Assembly: GCA_025765615.1 (NCBI GenBank)
Contig: JAIVFJ010000044.1
Coordinates: 186,001 to 250,000, forward strand
Direction of reading: 5' to 3'
Source of the DNA: Zopfochytrium polystomum
Taxonomy: Eukaryota; Chytridiomycota; Chytridiomycetes; Chytridiales; Chytridiaceae
Length of the DNA stretch: 64,000 nt
The notes beneath the pieces were generated by a model. The model was not told the DNA's origin. It made no database searches and saw only the letters and a program-made list of their open reading frames with translations. The translations under genes and the position numbers were made by a program. Shown in pieces: positions 29,986 through 42,100 of the stretch. Numbering within the stretch: the stretch's first letter is position 1; each line of letters starts with the position of its first letter.

Positions 29986-32308
29986 TGTTGGTAGCCGCGC
30001 TCAGTGCAGCCCCGTGTTTCTGCGTGCGAGTTCCCTGCTGGCGACCTTCCGACCCCTACATAGTCGACTCCCTTCTCTCTCTCCCCCCCGTTGCTGGCAA
30101 CGACGAGGGCTCCTGCGCACCCTCTGCGACGAGGGGCGCTAGGTCGCGCCCTGTCCGTCCCATCGCTATTAACCGCTCCTGTTGTATTTGAGATTAGGTT
30201 CCTGAGATAAAAACCCCTGTTTTTCTCTTCTCTCTCTCTATTCTGCGGTTGTGTTGCGCCCTCGGGAGTGCCCTTTTGTTTCCCCTTGCATCAGCCCACG
30301 GCCACTTGAGTAATCTGTTCTCTGGCACCAATCCCTCAGAGGATTGTCCCTCTGAATGCTCATTCTTTGTGTTTGAGACCCCTGTTAGACAGATCAGTAG
30401 GGATACTTCGTGGACTAGACAAGTAGTAGGGTTGAAACACCCCCTAGACAACAGCCCAATAAAGTTAGTTTTAGCCTATTATTTGGTTTCCCTCACTCTA
30501 AGGCCTAGATCCCAGGGTCAAAGGAGTGAGTATAGTCTCACAATTTACATAATCACATTCAGTGGGATGGAGGGCATTCTGAAGCTCAAGCTCTGCCCTT
30601 CTTTCACCAGCCTTTCAAAAAGCGTTTGCATTTGTGAATGAGACAATCATTGTCTCAATGGCCTCATTCCAAAAAGGACTTTCCTGGTGTGAACAGTTTC
30701 CTTGCTCCCAAACCTGTTAGACCCTCTTCAGTTGAACGATACTCCAAAATTTCCTCAAGGTCTCCTCCAACTCATCAAGGTCCACTGTGGGCCCTTCCCC
30801 TTCAATAAAAGAAGGGAACACAGACCCAGGAGGCGAAGTCAAACCAGAACTGAAAACTGAGGCGGTGCTGACATCTGAACTTGATGCAGCTTTGGGCAAT
30901 GTGGCTGAAGCAGTGGTGGATGTTCTGTTTTCATCTGGGCAATGGGGTGCAGTCACTGTACTGTGCATCACCTCAGCCAAATGTGAGACTATACTCACTC
31001 CATTGACCCTTGGATCCGGGTCTTTTATCAACGAAATATTTTTGAAGCGATGTTTTATTTGGGATTATTTCGAGAAAACCTCAGATATATATATTTCATG
31101 GTAATGCTTTGGGATCATTTCGCACGTTTCTATCCTCCTCAGTCCACAGGATGCTTCGCGAGGTTTGACTACAGCAGTGGGTGCAGTTACGGAAAGTAAA
31201 GGCCCATTGGAGCAGCATGGTCGAAGACAGAAAGACAGTAAGAAGATTTTGAGAAGCAGCAAAGAGACTTCTGAGCCGATAAGAAGATGATGACTGCTGC
31301 CACTGATGGGAAGGAAGATATCATGATGTGGAGAGGGAGAGGGAGAGAGAGAGAGAGAGCCAAGATGTTGTTAGAAACCCTCGACAATGTCTGGCAATAA
31401 GGACAACTTCCTCTGAATCTGAACTGGAGGGCTCATTGTGTAAGTTCCTCGTTTTTGGAGTTGGCCCATTGTGTGAACAGAGCACTGTAATGATCCTGCA
31501 AGCCAAGAAGAACTTGCTCATGTGGTATTGGCGGAAAATAAGCTGAGGGTTGTGGGGTGTCGTCTTGATTGTTCAATTTTTTTTTCGCTTGCAGTGGAGG
31601 TGTGGAAGGCACCAATGCTGCTCTTTCTTTGATTTCTGGATTATTTGGCTGCTTTGGAAGCAACGAAGTCGCTGCCAGAGCAGGTTGAATCGCGCGTGAG
31701 GATTCGTGTCGAAAGTCTTCAAGGAAGGTTTTCCATTCGTGTTTTTCAGTTTTGTTATAGTTTGCCAATTTTCGTTTCTGTGTCTTGCCTCATGCATGTG
31801 CTTTCCCCGTTGATCGTTACAGCGTCTATTCCCACTATGCAAAGGTGGGCCCAGCGACAGCGGCGGTGAGGACTCTGAAGACGGAGTTTGGGTTGTGATG
31901 GGGGGGGGAAGTTGTCTGCGCAAATGAGGATGAAATTTAATAAACTGGCTGCGCGCATTAGCCCAGAATTACCGAGCGTCCAGGTGCGACTGCCCGATAG
32001 CTAGCTAGTGACGATTGGGTGGTTTACGGGAGCTTCTGCCCTGTCAAACGCCGTTTATTCAATAATCAAGTACGGGCAGTGACGTCGGGTGGGCATCCGG
32101 GTCGGGCAACCCAAAAACGACGGTTTGACATTTGGGCGGGTTTGATGGGTTCATTTTGAACCGGTTTGCTGAACCCATTTTGCCCCACAAGCCAGCGAAA
32201 AAAACAACGGCACCATCGGGGAACACGAAGAAGACAACGAAGAGCAAGAAGAACAAAGACGCGGACTGAAACGACGGCGACGACAACGATCAACTGCGAA
32301 CTCCCCTG

Positions 32309-34556
32309 ATGTTCACCGCCGTCCCAGCAATCGGCCGGCCCGCTCTCTCGCCGCCGCCGACGATGCCGCCGCCGCACCACCAGCGCCAGCGCCAGTGCTT
32401 GGTGCCCCTGCTGGTCGACGCCAGGCTGATCGCGGACGCCTTGCGGGACTGCGCCGCCGCCGCCCGCCGTGAAGCTATCGCCAGCGGCGCGGCCGCGCTC
32501 ACCCCGCCTTTCGCCGCAGCAGTGCCACTCCTTGCCCGGCCCTCGGCCGCCGCCTTCCTCGCCGACGCCCTGGCTGAAGACGCCCGCCTCCTCCGGGATC
32601 CGCCTCCCTTCCACTTGTGCGTGGATCCGATCGACTCCGACATCCGGTCCTCCACCATCCGTGCCCTGCGCTTGCGAGCGTCATCGTCGACCTCTCTCTT
32701 GAGCGATACCCCGTCGCTCCACGACTCGCACACAGCGGTCGCCCAAGCTTGCGAGGTCGCCCTCGCCCAGCTTCTGGCCTTTAATCCAAACCGGAACCAG
32801 CTGCACGGCGTCCACGGCCTCGCCTCGCTGACGCAGCCTCCGCCGACCTTCCGCCGCGCAGGCGCAGGGCGCCCGCCGCCCGCTCCAACAAACCCGAGCC
32901 GATCCGCCGTTCCACAAGAAGTGCTCCATCGCATCGGTGGGTACATCCTCCAGCCCAAGAAGCCCCACCACTTCGCAACCCTGTACGCCGCCGCCCTCGT
33001 CTCCCGCGCGTGGTCGTCTGCCTTTGTGCCGCTCCTCTGGCACAACCTCCGGCCCCTAGACAACAACAACACCCAAATCCGCTTTGCCCTCGCAGCCGCC
33101 TGTGGAGGCCGCCACCCCCGCTCGCACCTTGGGCTCCTCGCGACCGGCCGTATCGAGCTGTCGTGGACCAGCGGCGGCGTCAACACATGGCTGCTCGCGC
33201 GCATCGCCGAAGCATGCCCGCTGGCGTCGGAGCTGCTCGTCCACAGGGGCTTCAGTTACCACGGGCCGGACCGCGTTGGACCGAGCGACCGCGCCGCGCT
33301 GCGGCGCATCGTCGCCGGTATGGAGAACCTGCAGGCTTTCGAGCTGGTGCAGACGAGCCGCCACCTTTTGGATGGGGAGGAGGAAGTCGAGGCCGAGCTC
33401 GACGCTTTGGTACCGGCGGACATCCCGTCCCCTGCTGCGGCTCGCGTGCTTCGGGGCCTGCGCTCCCTCCGGCTCAACGGCGTTCCCTGGTTCTGGACGC
33501 CGCTGCTTCTGAGCCTCGAACGAACGGATGCCGACCTCGCCAACGCCCTCGAAAGCGGACGCCTCTCAGAGGCTGGAGCGGACGCTCGCGACCTCTCGTC
33601 CTCCTCCTCGTCGCCTCAGCCGTGGTCCAACCTGACTTCCCTCCAGATAGGGCACTACCAGCTCTCGCGCCACGGCCAGCTGCAGCGCCTAGCCCCGTTC
33701 TTGGCGGCCGTCCGCAAGCTCACCATCATGGTTTTCAACACCGAATCCGACCTACGTTCGATCCTCGACGCCTGCCGCGGCACCCTCGAGGACCTCGAGA
33801 TGCGACCCAGCACCTCGTCCACATTTGAGCCCGTCGGATTCAGAACCAGCTGGTTCACCGAGGAGGTACCGCGCCTGGCCGCCCTCCGGCGCCTGCACCT
33901 CGTTTCGACCGTCGAATGGACCGACTCCGTCGCCGTCCTCGCGGCACTCACGACCCCGCTGGAGCACATCTTTCTCAAACTTACAGTCTCCCGCCCAGCC
34001 GTCGCCGTGGAAGATGGCATCGACGACGCGTGGACCTGCGACCGCGTCGACGAGCTCGTGGCGGCCGTCCGGCCCCACGCCCCGCGCCTCGCCCACCTCG
34101 AGCTGTACCTGTCGTGGGGCGGCGGGTCGATCGTTCCTCCGCCTTGCAGGCGACAACAATGGCGGCGACCCGTTCCGCCCCCGCCCGCTCTTCCCGCCGC
34201 GGCGCCACGCAGACCTCACGGACGTCACCACCCACCCGGCGCTCGCCCTCGCCCTCGCCGCGTGCCCGCGTCTCGAGCTCGTCCTGCTGTTTGGTGGCGG
34301 CGACCTGCGCGCCGCCACCGCCGCCGGCCGACACCCCGACCCGCTGCTGCGCGAGGAGGCCGCCGAGGCGCTGCTGACGCGGTGCCCGCGGCTGCGCGTC
34401 AACGGGTGGGTCGAGGCCGTGTGCGAGGGCACGCGGGCGTTCGGCGACCCGGCTGTGCGGAGGCGGCGGGCAGTGCAGGAGGAAGAGGAGCAAGACGTGG
34501 AGAGGGAGCGGGAGAGGGCGAGGTATCACCCGAGGCTTGGGGCGGATGGGTGGTGA
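32309..34556 (+). CDS. F-box protein with one apparent frameshift
   Basis: Starts MFTAVPAIGR. A central F-box lies at about residues 205-255 (SAVPQEVLHRIGGYIL ... YAAALVSRAWSSAFVPLLWHNL), followed by leucine-rich-repeat-like sequence (MENLQAFELVQ; LRGLRSLRLNG; WSNLTSLQIGHY; LAALRRLHLVSTVEW; LAHLELYLSW). After LELYLSWG (about 34115) the frame turns into Arg/Pro-rich nonsense. Good coding continues in the next frame (GDNNGGDPFRPRPLF, HPALALALAACPRLELVLLF) to a stop at 34554-34556. One surplus G in the run at 34115-34118 would reconcile the two; no intron with valid sites and phase was found. About 748 residues if so. Likely an SCF substrate receptor by family. Confidence 0.72.
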
Positions 34557-34815
34557 GTTAGTTTGGTTGCGTGTGAGTATGGTTACATACCCATGCATAA
34601 TTTGACTTGCAATTTACGCTGGCAGATGGTAAGGTGGCAGGCGGGACCTAGCGCTTGCGAGCTGGGATGCATGATTGATTGATTGATGCACGAGCTTGCA
34701 CTGTCGCTTGGCAGTGGGTTGTGGGGTGGGTTGGTTCTCTGCCCATGCGTTGCGTCGCGTGTCCCAAATCACTAAATTCTAACTCTACTCATTTACCCCC
34801 CACCCCTTTTTCAAG

Positions 34816-35287
34816 ATTGCACTGCAAAACGAAATCGACATCCCGAAGTGCTTGCAGTTTGTCACCGACTCGCGAAAGAAGGACTGACGGTCCCTGTCGT
34901 GTTCATGGGCTACTGCAACCCGTTTTTGATCTACGGAGAGCGCAAGCTGATGCAAGACTGCGTGCAGGCCGGCGTGTCTGGGTCGTCGACCCGCCCCCCG
35001 AGGAGGTGGAGGCCGAGTTTGAGTGCGTTTTTGGCCCTGTGCCTTCTTTTTTTCCCCTGTGTTTGGTGGTTGTCCCTTGGCATACTCTAACCATATTTAT
35101 TGTTTTTCTTTCCTTTTGTCAATCATTAGATCGGTGATTTTCGCCCGACAACACATCTTTTGACTCTCTCCCACCCTAACCTCTGATTGCGGCATCGACC
35201 ACAAGGAACGCCCATGAAGCAGCACCTGCCTGCGGCGCCGACTCGTTCATTTACGTCGTCAGCACGCTCGGAGTCACGGGCGCGTGA
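34816..35287 (+). pseudogene. Tryptophan synthase alpha-domain fragment (degenerate)
   Basis: Three frames carry successive pieces of the alpha (TrpA) barrel: IALQNEIDIPKCLQFV (34816 on), KEGLTVPVVFMGYCNPFLIYGERKLMQDCVQAGV (about 34868-34970) and WVVDPPPEEVEAEFE (to about 35022). After an intron-like gap, LIAASTTRNAHEA...GADSFIYVVSTLGVTGA follows, to a stop at 35285-35287. In a working enzyme VPVVLMGYYNP, the VVDLPPEE loop and SFIYVVS..GVTGAR form the indole-glycerol-phosphate-cleaving site. Here there are at least two frame changes, no N-terminal part, no beta domain, and a stop in place of the conserved Arg. It looks like a truncated duplicate of the fungal fused gene. The acceptor-like tttcaag just before 34816 suggests it began as genomic exons, not as a processed copy. 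Confidence 0.8.
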
Positions 35288-36432
35288 CTCTCTGCTGTTT
35301 TTTACTTTCTGTTGTTTCCTCAGTTTGCTCAACTTGTGGGGCTCCCCCTTTTCTGGAAGGAGTGGATGAAAGGATTGCGCACCGAGAGCCAGTCTCTTAC
35401 CTAGCCGGGTGAGGAGCTCAAAAAAAAGAAAGAAAAAAGGAGAGTTCGGTTGGGAGGTGATGCTATTGCCCTCGCTTCTCCCACTGCTCATGGTTTTGAC
35501 AAGCGGTGGTTACCATGTCTGTGAGGCGGAGCGGTAGGGGGTGTATTATGGAAAGAAGCTGGCCTCACAGCGAGGCCCCTCAAAGAGGTTTAAACAAAAC
35601 CAAAAAAACAAAAAAAAAGACAAAATCCGCTGGCGCCATCCAACACCGCAGGGAGCGTAAGCCAGCGAGCAACACAGTCCCGAAGATGGTGGTGCTCTGT
35701 TACGGGAAACCACAGGTCTTTATGCCGGCGCAAGTTGGTGGAAACGTTAGTAGAAAAAAACTGATGTTGAACACCGCCGGCCTTACCATTAAGCGTTACC
35801 TGTCCCGAAACGGACAGAACTAATGAAGGCGGCAATTTACATGTACGTCCTAAGCTGGCGGCATCTATATAAAACGGAGAACTCTGACTCCTTCGTTGCG
35901 AGAATGCTGCTTCAGCGTCAGTCGTCGCATAGACGAGCGGCATGGATATCTTCACTTTCCCCAGGGTTTGATGATAACACGCCGCAAAATGTGAACCGAT
36001 TTTCACTGCGATTCGCCCCTACGACGATTTGAACGCCGATCTTCACCGTTCTTTGTGATGTCCTAGCCATTAGACGACAGGAGCGACGAGGTAATTAAAA
36101 CAAAATAGTTAAAAAAAGCAATTGAGTAGGAAACTGTGCCGCCGAATTTGGCAAACTCTGGTGAATCACTTTTCAGCCGAAACCAGACCACTCGAACCGG
36201 TATCGGAAAAGCTCAGAGCGGCCTCCAACGATCTTCATAAGACCAAGCATCGCCAACTACTCGAAGCTTTGCTCTTTCAGTCTTCATGCAAGGCTTTATA
36301 AGCGATGATATTGCTGGTAATGGGGAAAAAAAAACCGATTCAAGATCGAAAAAGAAAAGTGATGGACAGAGAAAGTGCGCAACTGCCAGGGAAAAAGCAA
36401 CTGCCAGAAGGAAGAAAGAGCGGGCAAGCCGT
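35288..36432. other. Intergenic region
   Basis: No protein gene recognised. A-rich stretches occur near 35600-35625. It contains the tRNA-like sequence listed separately; the remainder shows nothing I can assign. Confidence 0.55.
36015..36084 (-). tRNA. tRNA-like sequence, probably a pseudogene
   Basis: On the minus strand a cloverleaf is nearly complete. The 7-bp acceptor stem is GCTCCTG with TAGGGGC (two G-U pairs). The D stem is GTCT/GGAC with loop AATGGCTA. The T arm is CGGCG-TTCAAAT-CGTCG. Box-B-like GTTCAAATC is present. The anticodon arm is one or two nucleotides short (TCAC, 8-nt loop AAAGAACG, GTGA) and lacks U33, so no anticodon can be assigned. Total length is 70 nt. It may be a decayed tRNA or the head of a tRNA-derived repeat. 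Confidence 0.45.
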
Positions 36433-37954
36433 CTAAATGTCGCACGTCCAGCTCGCGTTCCTCGCCGTCGGCTGCCCAACATCGCGGTACTTCGGCGCAC
36501 CGGTGCCCAGACAGTCCGCCACAGTCACCATCGACAAACCCTTGCTCTGGGCCCAGCTGACGATAAACGGCACCATGTCCGACACGGTCTTCGTGACCGT
36601 GCTGTGCTGCAAGAAAATATGCGGCACGGACAGGTCCGCCCCGTTGTACGTCGCCTTTTCGTTCGCCACGTCGGCCGACGTGCTCTGGTCGCGCCCGTTC
36701 GACGTCTCCTGCGGCGTCACGTCCCACAGCACCAAATGCGTGTACCCCAGCGCGGCGACGAGGTCCGCGGACGAGCGGTTGTACGAGCCGAACGGCGGGC
36801 GGAAGAAGTTTGGGCGCGCGCCCGTGATCCGCTTGACGGCGTCCTCGAGCCGCTGCATCTCGCCCCGCAGCTCCGCCGCCGACAGACTAGCAATGTCCGG
36901 GTGGCTCCACGTGTGGGCGCCGATCTGGTGGCCGTCGGTGTACGCGGCGAGGAGGTCGGCCGCGTGGTCGTAGATGCAGTCGGCGTTGTCGCCGTTCACA
37001 AAGAAGGTCGTGCGACCGCCCGCGGCTTTGAAGGCGTTCGCGATCGTCGCCATCGACGTGTACGGACCGTCGTCGAACGTGACGGCGACCGTCCCGGGCA
37101 CCTTGCACCCGTAGACGACGTTGATGTTGGGGTCCTGTGGGAATCCGTCGCAGTCCCCGTATTGATTGTTGCAGCCGGTGCTGACGGTGCAGCTGGTCGG
37201 GTCGCTGCCGCACCAGCCGTATTTGCTGCAGCAGAGACCCTTATGGAGGTGGGAGTCAAAGAACCCGTTGGAGGGTCAAAATGTTAAAATACTAGTGAGT
37301 TTGGTGAATGAACGAATGAACGCTCACAAGAGGACAAAGACCAAACGTGTCCCCACACTGTCCGGACGTCGAGACAAAAGTCGGCCCGGAGCCTGCCGAC
37401 GACGTCGTGGATGTCGGCGGGGCAGAGCTGGTGGTTCGTGACGGGCTTGAAGAGCTGGCCGAGGATTCGGACGAAGCGGAAGCACTCGACGACAGGGATG
37501 CGCTTGTCGGACTCGGCGAGCTGACGGACGACGCGCCGCTTGTCGCGCTCGCGCACACACCATACGCAGCCTGGCAGCCCGTCCCGCAGTATGCATCGGT
37601 CGTCCCGCACCACCCGTAAATGGAGCAGCAAAATCCGGGGTAGCAGCTCCCGTACCCGGCGCCACAGTGGCCGCTGTTGTCGTACGTCGTCGCCGGTGCC
37701 GGCGCGGGGGCCGGCGCCGGGTCTCGGGGGTGGAGCAACGCGTGGTTCGGTGTGTCGTCGGGAGGTGGTAGCGCGTGAGGGTTGGGGTTTGCGGCGGCGG
37801 CTGAGCTGACGCGTTGCGGGAGGAGGATGGTGGCGGTGGCGGCAATGAGACCGACGGTCGCAATGGCTCTGTGGTGCAGCGCGGCAACTGGTTGTCGCTG
37901 AACGGCGTCGCGGTGGAGGGAACGCGTTGTATGGTTGGTGCGGCCAGCCATCAT
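36433..37954 (-). CDS. Chitin deacetylase-like polysaccharide deacetylase with two CBM18 modules
   Basis: Two exons, 37328-37954 and 36433-37239 (477 residues), joined in phase 0 inside the second chitin-binding module (TFGLCPL|GLCCSKYGWCG). Start MMAGRTNHTT; a hydrophobic stretch at about 30-50 (IATVGLIAATATILLP) is a signal peptide or anchor. The first CBM18 module is CGAGYGSCYPGFCCSIYGWCG; a Ser/Thr linker follows, then the second CBM18. The NodB domain has all five motifs: TFDDGP (metal and catalytic base), HTWSHPD (metal-binding His pair), RPPFGSYN, DVTPQE and FLQHS. It should remove acetyl groups from chitin at the cell wall, anchored by the lectin-like modules. The lone 87-nt intron has a gtgagc donor. 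Confidence 0.93.
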
Positions 37955-37986
37955 GTGCTTCGGTGCTCAGTTTGTTGCAATGGGAA

Positions 37987-38019
<33 letters not shown>

Positions 38020-38369
38020 CTTTCTTTGTTTTGTTGTTCTCCGTTTATGCGACGGGCCGTGGGGGTTTGTTTCTCTGTTCGGTGCAGGGTGGAAGTGCAT
38101 GCAGCGAGTGCTTTGCTGGGAACGGCCAGGCGCCGTTTTGGGCCGTGTGTGTGGCTGGCTGGCTGGCTTAGGGCGAATCTGTCTTCCTGGCGTGGGGGCG
38201 GTCTCGTGTCGTGCTCAGCACGTGCAGCCTCTCCCCCCCCAACAGCCCGCTGCCCGAATTCATCCATAACACTCTTGACCGGTAACCGCGCCCGCGCCTT
38301 TCTCATCAAAGGGATTGAGCCCCACCCTTTCCCTATCCCGTCCCACCGCTTCTCCCTCCCCGCCGCACT

Positions 38370-38408
<39 letters not shown>

Positions 38409-39167
38409 ACACACACACAGGCGCTACGAGTTTCGAAAGCACAGGAATGATCGGAAGTTTCACGCGCAGAAAATAATGGGGTGCATTGCATCTAAATAAA
38501 GCCCGAGCAGGACAAAAACATGCTCTGTCTCATTTCGCATCAAGGACGGCCAATTTCTCCATTCATTTCTTGAGCCCGGCAAGTGAAAAATGGCGGGGTA
38601 AAATACTTGTTGCTTGTTTTCCATTGGGAGCTTCATTAGATGGGGGGGGGGTTGGGGAAAAGGTGGGGCTTAAGAAACACTGCACAACACACAGACACAT
38701 AGAAGTGTGATAGAAATGGGAAAGGGGCATTCGAGAATGATCAAAAAAAGGAAGAGTCGCGAGCGACGGAAGCAAAAGGAAAGGAAGGGAGGAAAGGAAA
38801 GGAGGGATAAATTGGGGAGGTGGACTTGGAATAGAATCCAGATTGGACCGTCAAAGAAAGAAAGAAAAGAAAGAAAGAAGGGAAAAGTGGTGCCAATGGT
38901 AGAAGGGATTATCGAGAGAGTCACAAAAGGAAAAAGGAGGGGGGGAAGGGGAAAGGGGATTAAAGCCATTTTCTATGCCAATTAGAAAGCCGGTGATGGA
39001 GGTTCTGCCGTAAAAAGTGATGTGAACAGGGGGGGGAAGGGGGTGGGTCTGGGCGGCAGACACCATGGCAAGAGCGGGTTGTTTTCATTCTGCTATTTCT
39101 TTGGTTCTCTAGGAGAAGGGGAAGTGGGGGGTATTTATACATCCAAATCCAAAATTTCGATCACCTC
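37955..39167. other. Intergenic region between two minus-strand genes
   Basis: Promoter side of the deacetylase and 3' flank of the ABCG gene. Contains a T tract (37991-38020), (CA)n at 38374-38420 and a purine-rich stretch (38720-38960). No gene recognised. Confidence 0.6.
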
Positions 39168-42100
39168 CTAGTGCTCCACCACACCGCGACGAACGCGATC
39201 GCGCGGTACGCGATGACGGCGGCGGCGACGGCGGCGAGGGTCGCGGTGGAATGCGGCGGCGTCGTCGGCGGCGGGGAAGCCGAGGGTGGCGAGGACGGCG
39301 TCGCCCGAGGGGTAGGTGCACGAGACGGCGGTGGAGTCGCAAGAGAAGCGGAGGTTGGCGAAGGACTGGTGGGCCATGGCGCGGGCGCCGTAGCGCATGA
39401 TGGAGAGGTAGTTGAGGTAGGTGAGGGGGGCGGGCATTTTGATGCTGCCAGTCATGGTGTGGAAGGATTATGGTTGCAGTCAGTTGCCTGGCTCCAGGGC
39501 CGATGCAAAGTATGGTGGGAGGGGGATCGCATACCTCAGGAATCCTTGCATGATGCCCATCAAGCCAATTATGACGCTCATGACCTGCACCGAGACTCCA
39601 GGTTGGTCGACCTGGCAAGGAGGGTGATGTGTAAGGTGGTGACTCTCACACACGATGGAAGACCACGATAAAGGCCAACTCCTGCCCCATACTTACAAAT
39701 GAGCAAAACGCAATCCCAATGCTCTCGCCAGCGTTCATGAACGCAAAGATGCACGCCACGAGGACAGGGAAGTCGATCTGCAAGCCGATGGCATAACGGA
39801 CGAGCACGCCGCTAAGGAGCGCCGCCGCGATTTCTGTGTTGTGTTGTGTTGGTAGTTATTGTTGTTAAAAAGTTTGTTCTGATAGCCAGCAAAAAGGGGG
39901 GGAAGATACGGCAACGGGTGTGGGAATGAAAGCTTCCTTCGAGACGCGCGACTCACCGAACGGCACCTCATTGACCGTGTATGTCCAAAAGAAGTCGGAA
40001 ACGGTGCATGCGGCGTCGGCGTGCTCGTAGCGGAAGAGCATGAGTTCTCGGCGGAAGACGGCAATGCAGTTCATCATGCCGATGAGGACCGCGGAGCTCA
40101 GAAGTTGCTGTGGTGTGCGTGCATGTGTGTGTGCGGTATTTGAGTTTGAGTTTGGTTGGTTAGGGGCCTCGCCCAGCACTGAAATAAAGAATCCACTGCA
40201 AAGAAAAAAGTAAAAAAGAAAGGGGCGACCGGCGCTGGAGACATACCGACAAGCCGATGCGCATGGCGACGCTGTCCTGGTCTGTACCGAGGCGGGCGAA
40301 GAAGAGCGTTAGGACGATCATGAAGGCTGCGATCTGGATCAAGCGGGTGGCGACGAGGCCCGGCTGGCGCTTGAGGTTCGTGGCGCTGCGGGCGACGAGG
40401 ACGGGCAGGCGGCTCCCGTGGCGGGTGGGCGGCTGCGGCTGTGGGGCGGTGTCGCTGGTGGTGGGGGCGACTGGTTTTGTGGATGTGACGGAGGAGTGAA
40501 TCGACACTGTCGGCGCGGCGACAACAGAGGGCGAGGCATTGGCGACGGCGGCAGCAGCGGCGGCCGTGGCGTCAAAAAACGCGGTGGCTACCGAGTCGAC
40601 GGAGGGCTGGCGCAAACGTGGGTCGACGGGCGTGATGGGGTTGCCGAGCGGGTCGCTGGAGGTGGTGGCCAGTCGGCGTTTCCAGGCGGCGACGAGCGCG
40701 TCGACGCGTTTTCTGGAGGCGGCTTCACTGTCAGGGTAACGAGTGTCGACAGCGGCGGCGTCGAGGGCAAAGTCCGCTGGGTTCGTCAGGTGGGGCGGGG
40801 CGGGGAGGTCCAGGGCGGCGGCGAGGTGCGGGAGGAGGGCGTCGGCGGGTCCGCAGAAGATGGGGCGGCCAGCGGGGGCGAGAAGCAGGCAGCTGTCGAG
40901 TGCTGCGAAGATGTCGGAGCGGGGTTGGTGGATTGTGCAGACGACGGTGCGGCGGGAATCTTGAGCGAGGGCCTTGAGGGCGAGGACAAGGTTGCGGGCG
41001 GCAGTCGCATCGAGGCCGGAGGTGGGTTCGTCCAGGAGGAGGACGGCGGGGTCGGAGAGAAGGGCGATACCGACAGACAGTCGGCGCCGCTCGCCCCCGG
41101 ATAGGCCCTTTGCGCCCGGCCCGCCGACGAGGGTGTCTGCACAGTGAGCCAGGCCGAGCTCTCGGAGGACAGACTCGGCGCGGAGGAGCTTGTCGGCTTC
41201 GGGGACGGCGGCTGGAAGGCGGAGGAGGGCCGCGTAGCGGAGGGTCTCGCGAGCGGTAAGGCCAGGCTGGAGGTGGGTGTCGTCCTGGCGGACGAGGGAA
41301 GTGTGGGATGCGATTTCGGTGGGCGTGATCGCGGCTGCGCCGTTGTAGAGGACCTCGCCGCGGAGAACCACCGCGGAACCCGATGGCAGTTGCGGGGGAT
41401 GGCCGTGTAAGAGGTGCAACAGGGTGGACTTGCCGGCACCAGACGGGCCGAGGATGGCAGTGACGGTCCCCGGCTCAAAAACGGCGCTGACCAACTGGAG
41501 GATCGGCTTCAAGCTGCTGTCGCCAGCATCGCCGTCCCCGCCGCCGGCCTCCACGTCCGCGTGTTTCCTGCGGCGCGCAAACGCCACAGGTCCCCGCTTC
41601 ACCCCTTTGATGGTTAGTGACACATCGCGCAGCTCCAACGTGACGCCGGAGCCGTGCGCCTCCGCAGCGGCACCGGCGATGGACGCCTTGTCCTCAGCCT
41701 CTCCCGCCGCCGCGTGTGCCGCGGACGCCGCCGCCGCCGACCGCGTCGGCTTAACCTTTCTTGCCTGTTTCTCTCTCCTCTGTGGGACCACCGCCAGCAG
41801 CACGCCCGCGACGACCATGAGCACAGCAAACGTGATAGCCAGCGCGGCGGCCGGCCCCTTGATGTCTCCCGGGACGAAACCAAGGTCACGGACGACGGTG
41901 TCCCCGTCGCAGCCGGCACCGTCGCAGCGGAACGAGTTCCCCGAGAACTCGTTGGTGACGAGGAGTGTGTATCCGTGTGTGATGTAGCCCACGTGCTGGA
42001 GCCAGCGGAGAAAGACGGGGATCGCGTTGACGGGGATGAAGAAGCCAGAGGAGAGATTGAATAAGGTGAAGAGGGTGTCTTGTGATTGGGGGAAGGCATT

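Larger units (their letters stand above)
29201..32308. other. Intergenic region with decayed repeats
   Basis: About 3.1 kb. It includes dispersed-repeat copies c and d and a paralogous empty site (see separate entries). The stretch 30187-30640 has an LTR-like or transposon-like look (a long protein-like frame without recognisable domain). Short minus-strand frames at 30717-31031 (ends DLDELEETLRKFWSIVQLKRV) and 31433-31768 have protein-like composition but no start context, domain or exon partners that I can support. Confidence 0.5.

Noticed and set aside
30249..30641. 130-residue open frame on the plus strand
   Set aside because: No domain, start context or exon partner; the composition suits transposon-derived noncoding DNA.
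34105..34150. An intron to explain the frame change in the second F-box gene
   Set aside because: No GT donor before the ttgcag acceptor gives the right phase, and the candidates would be only 17-45 nt long.
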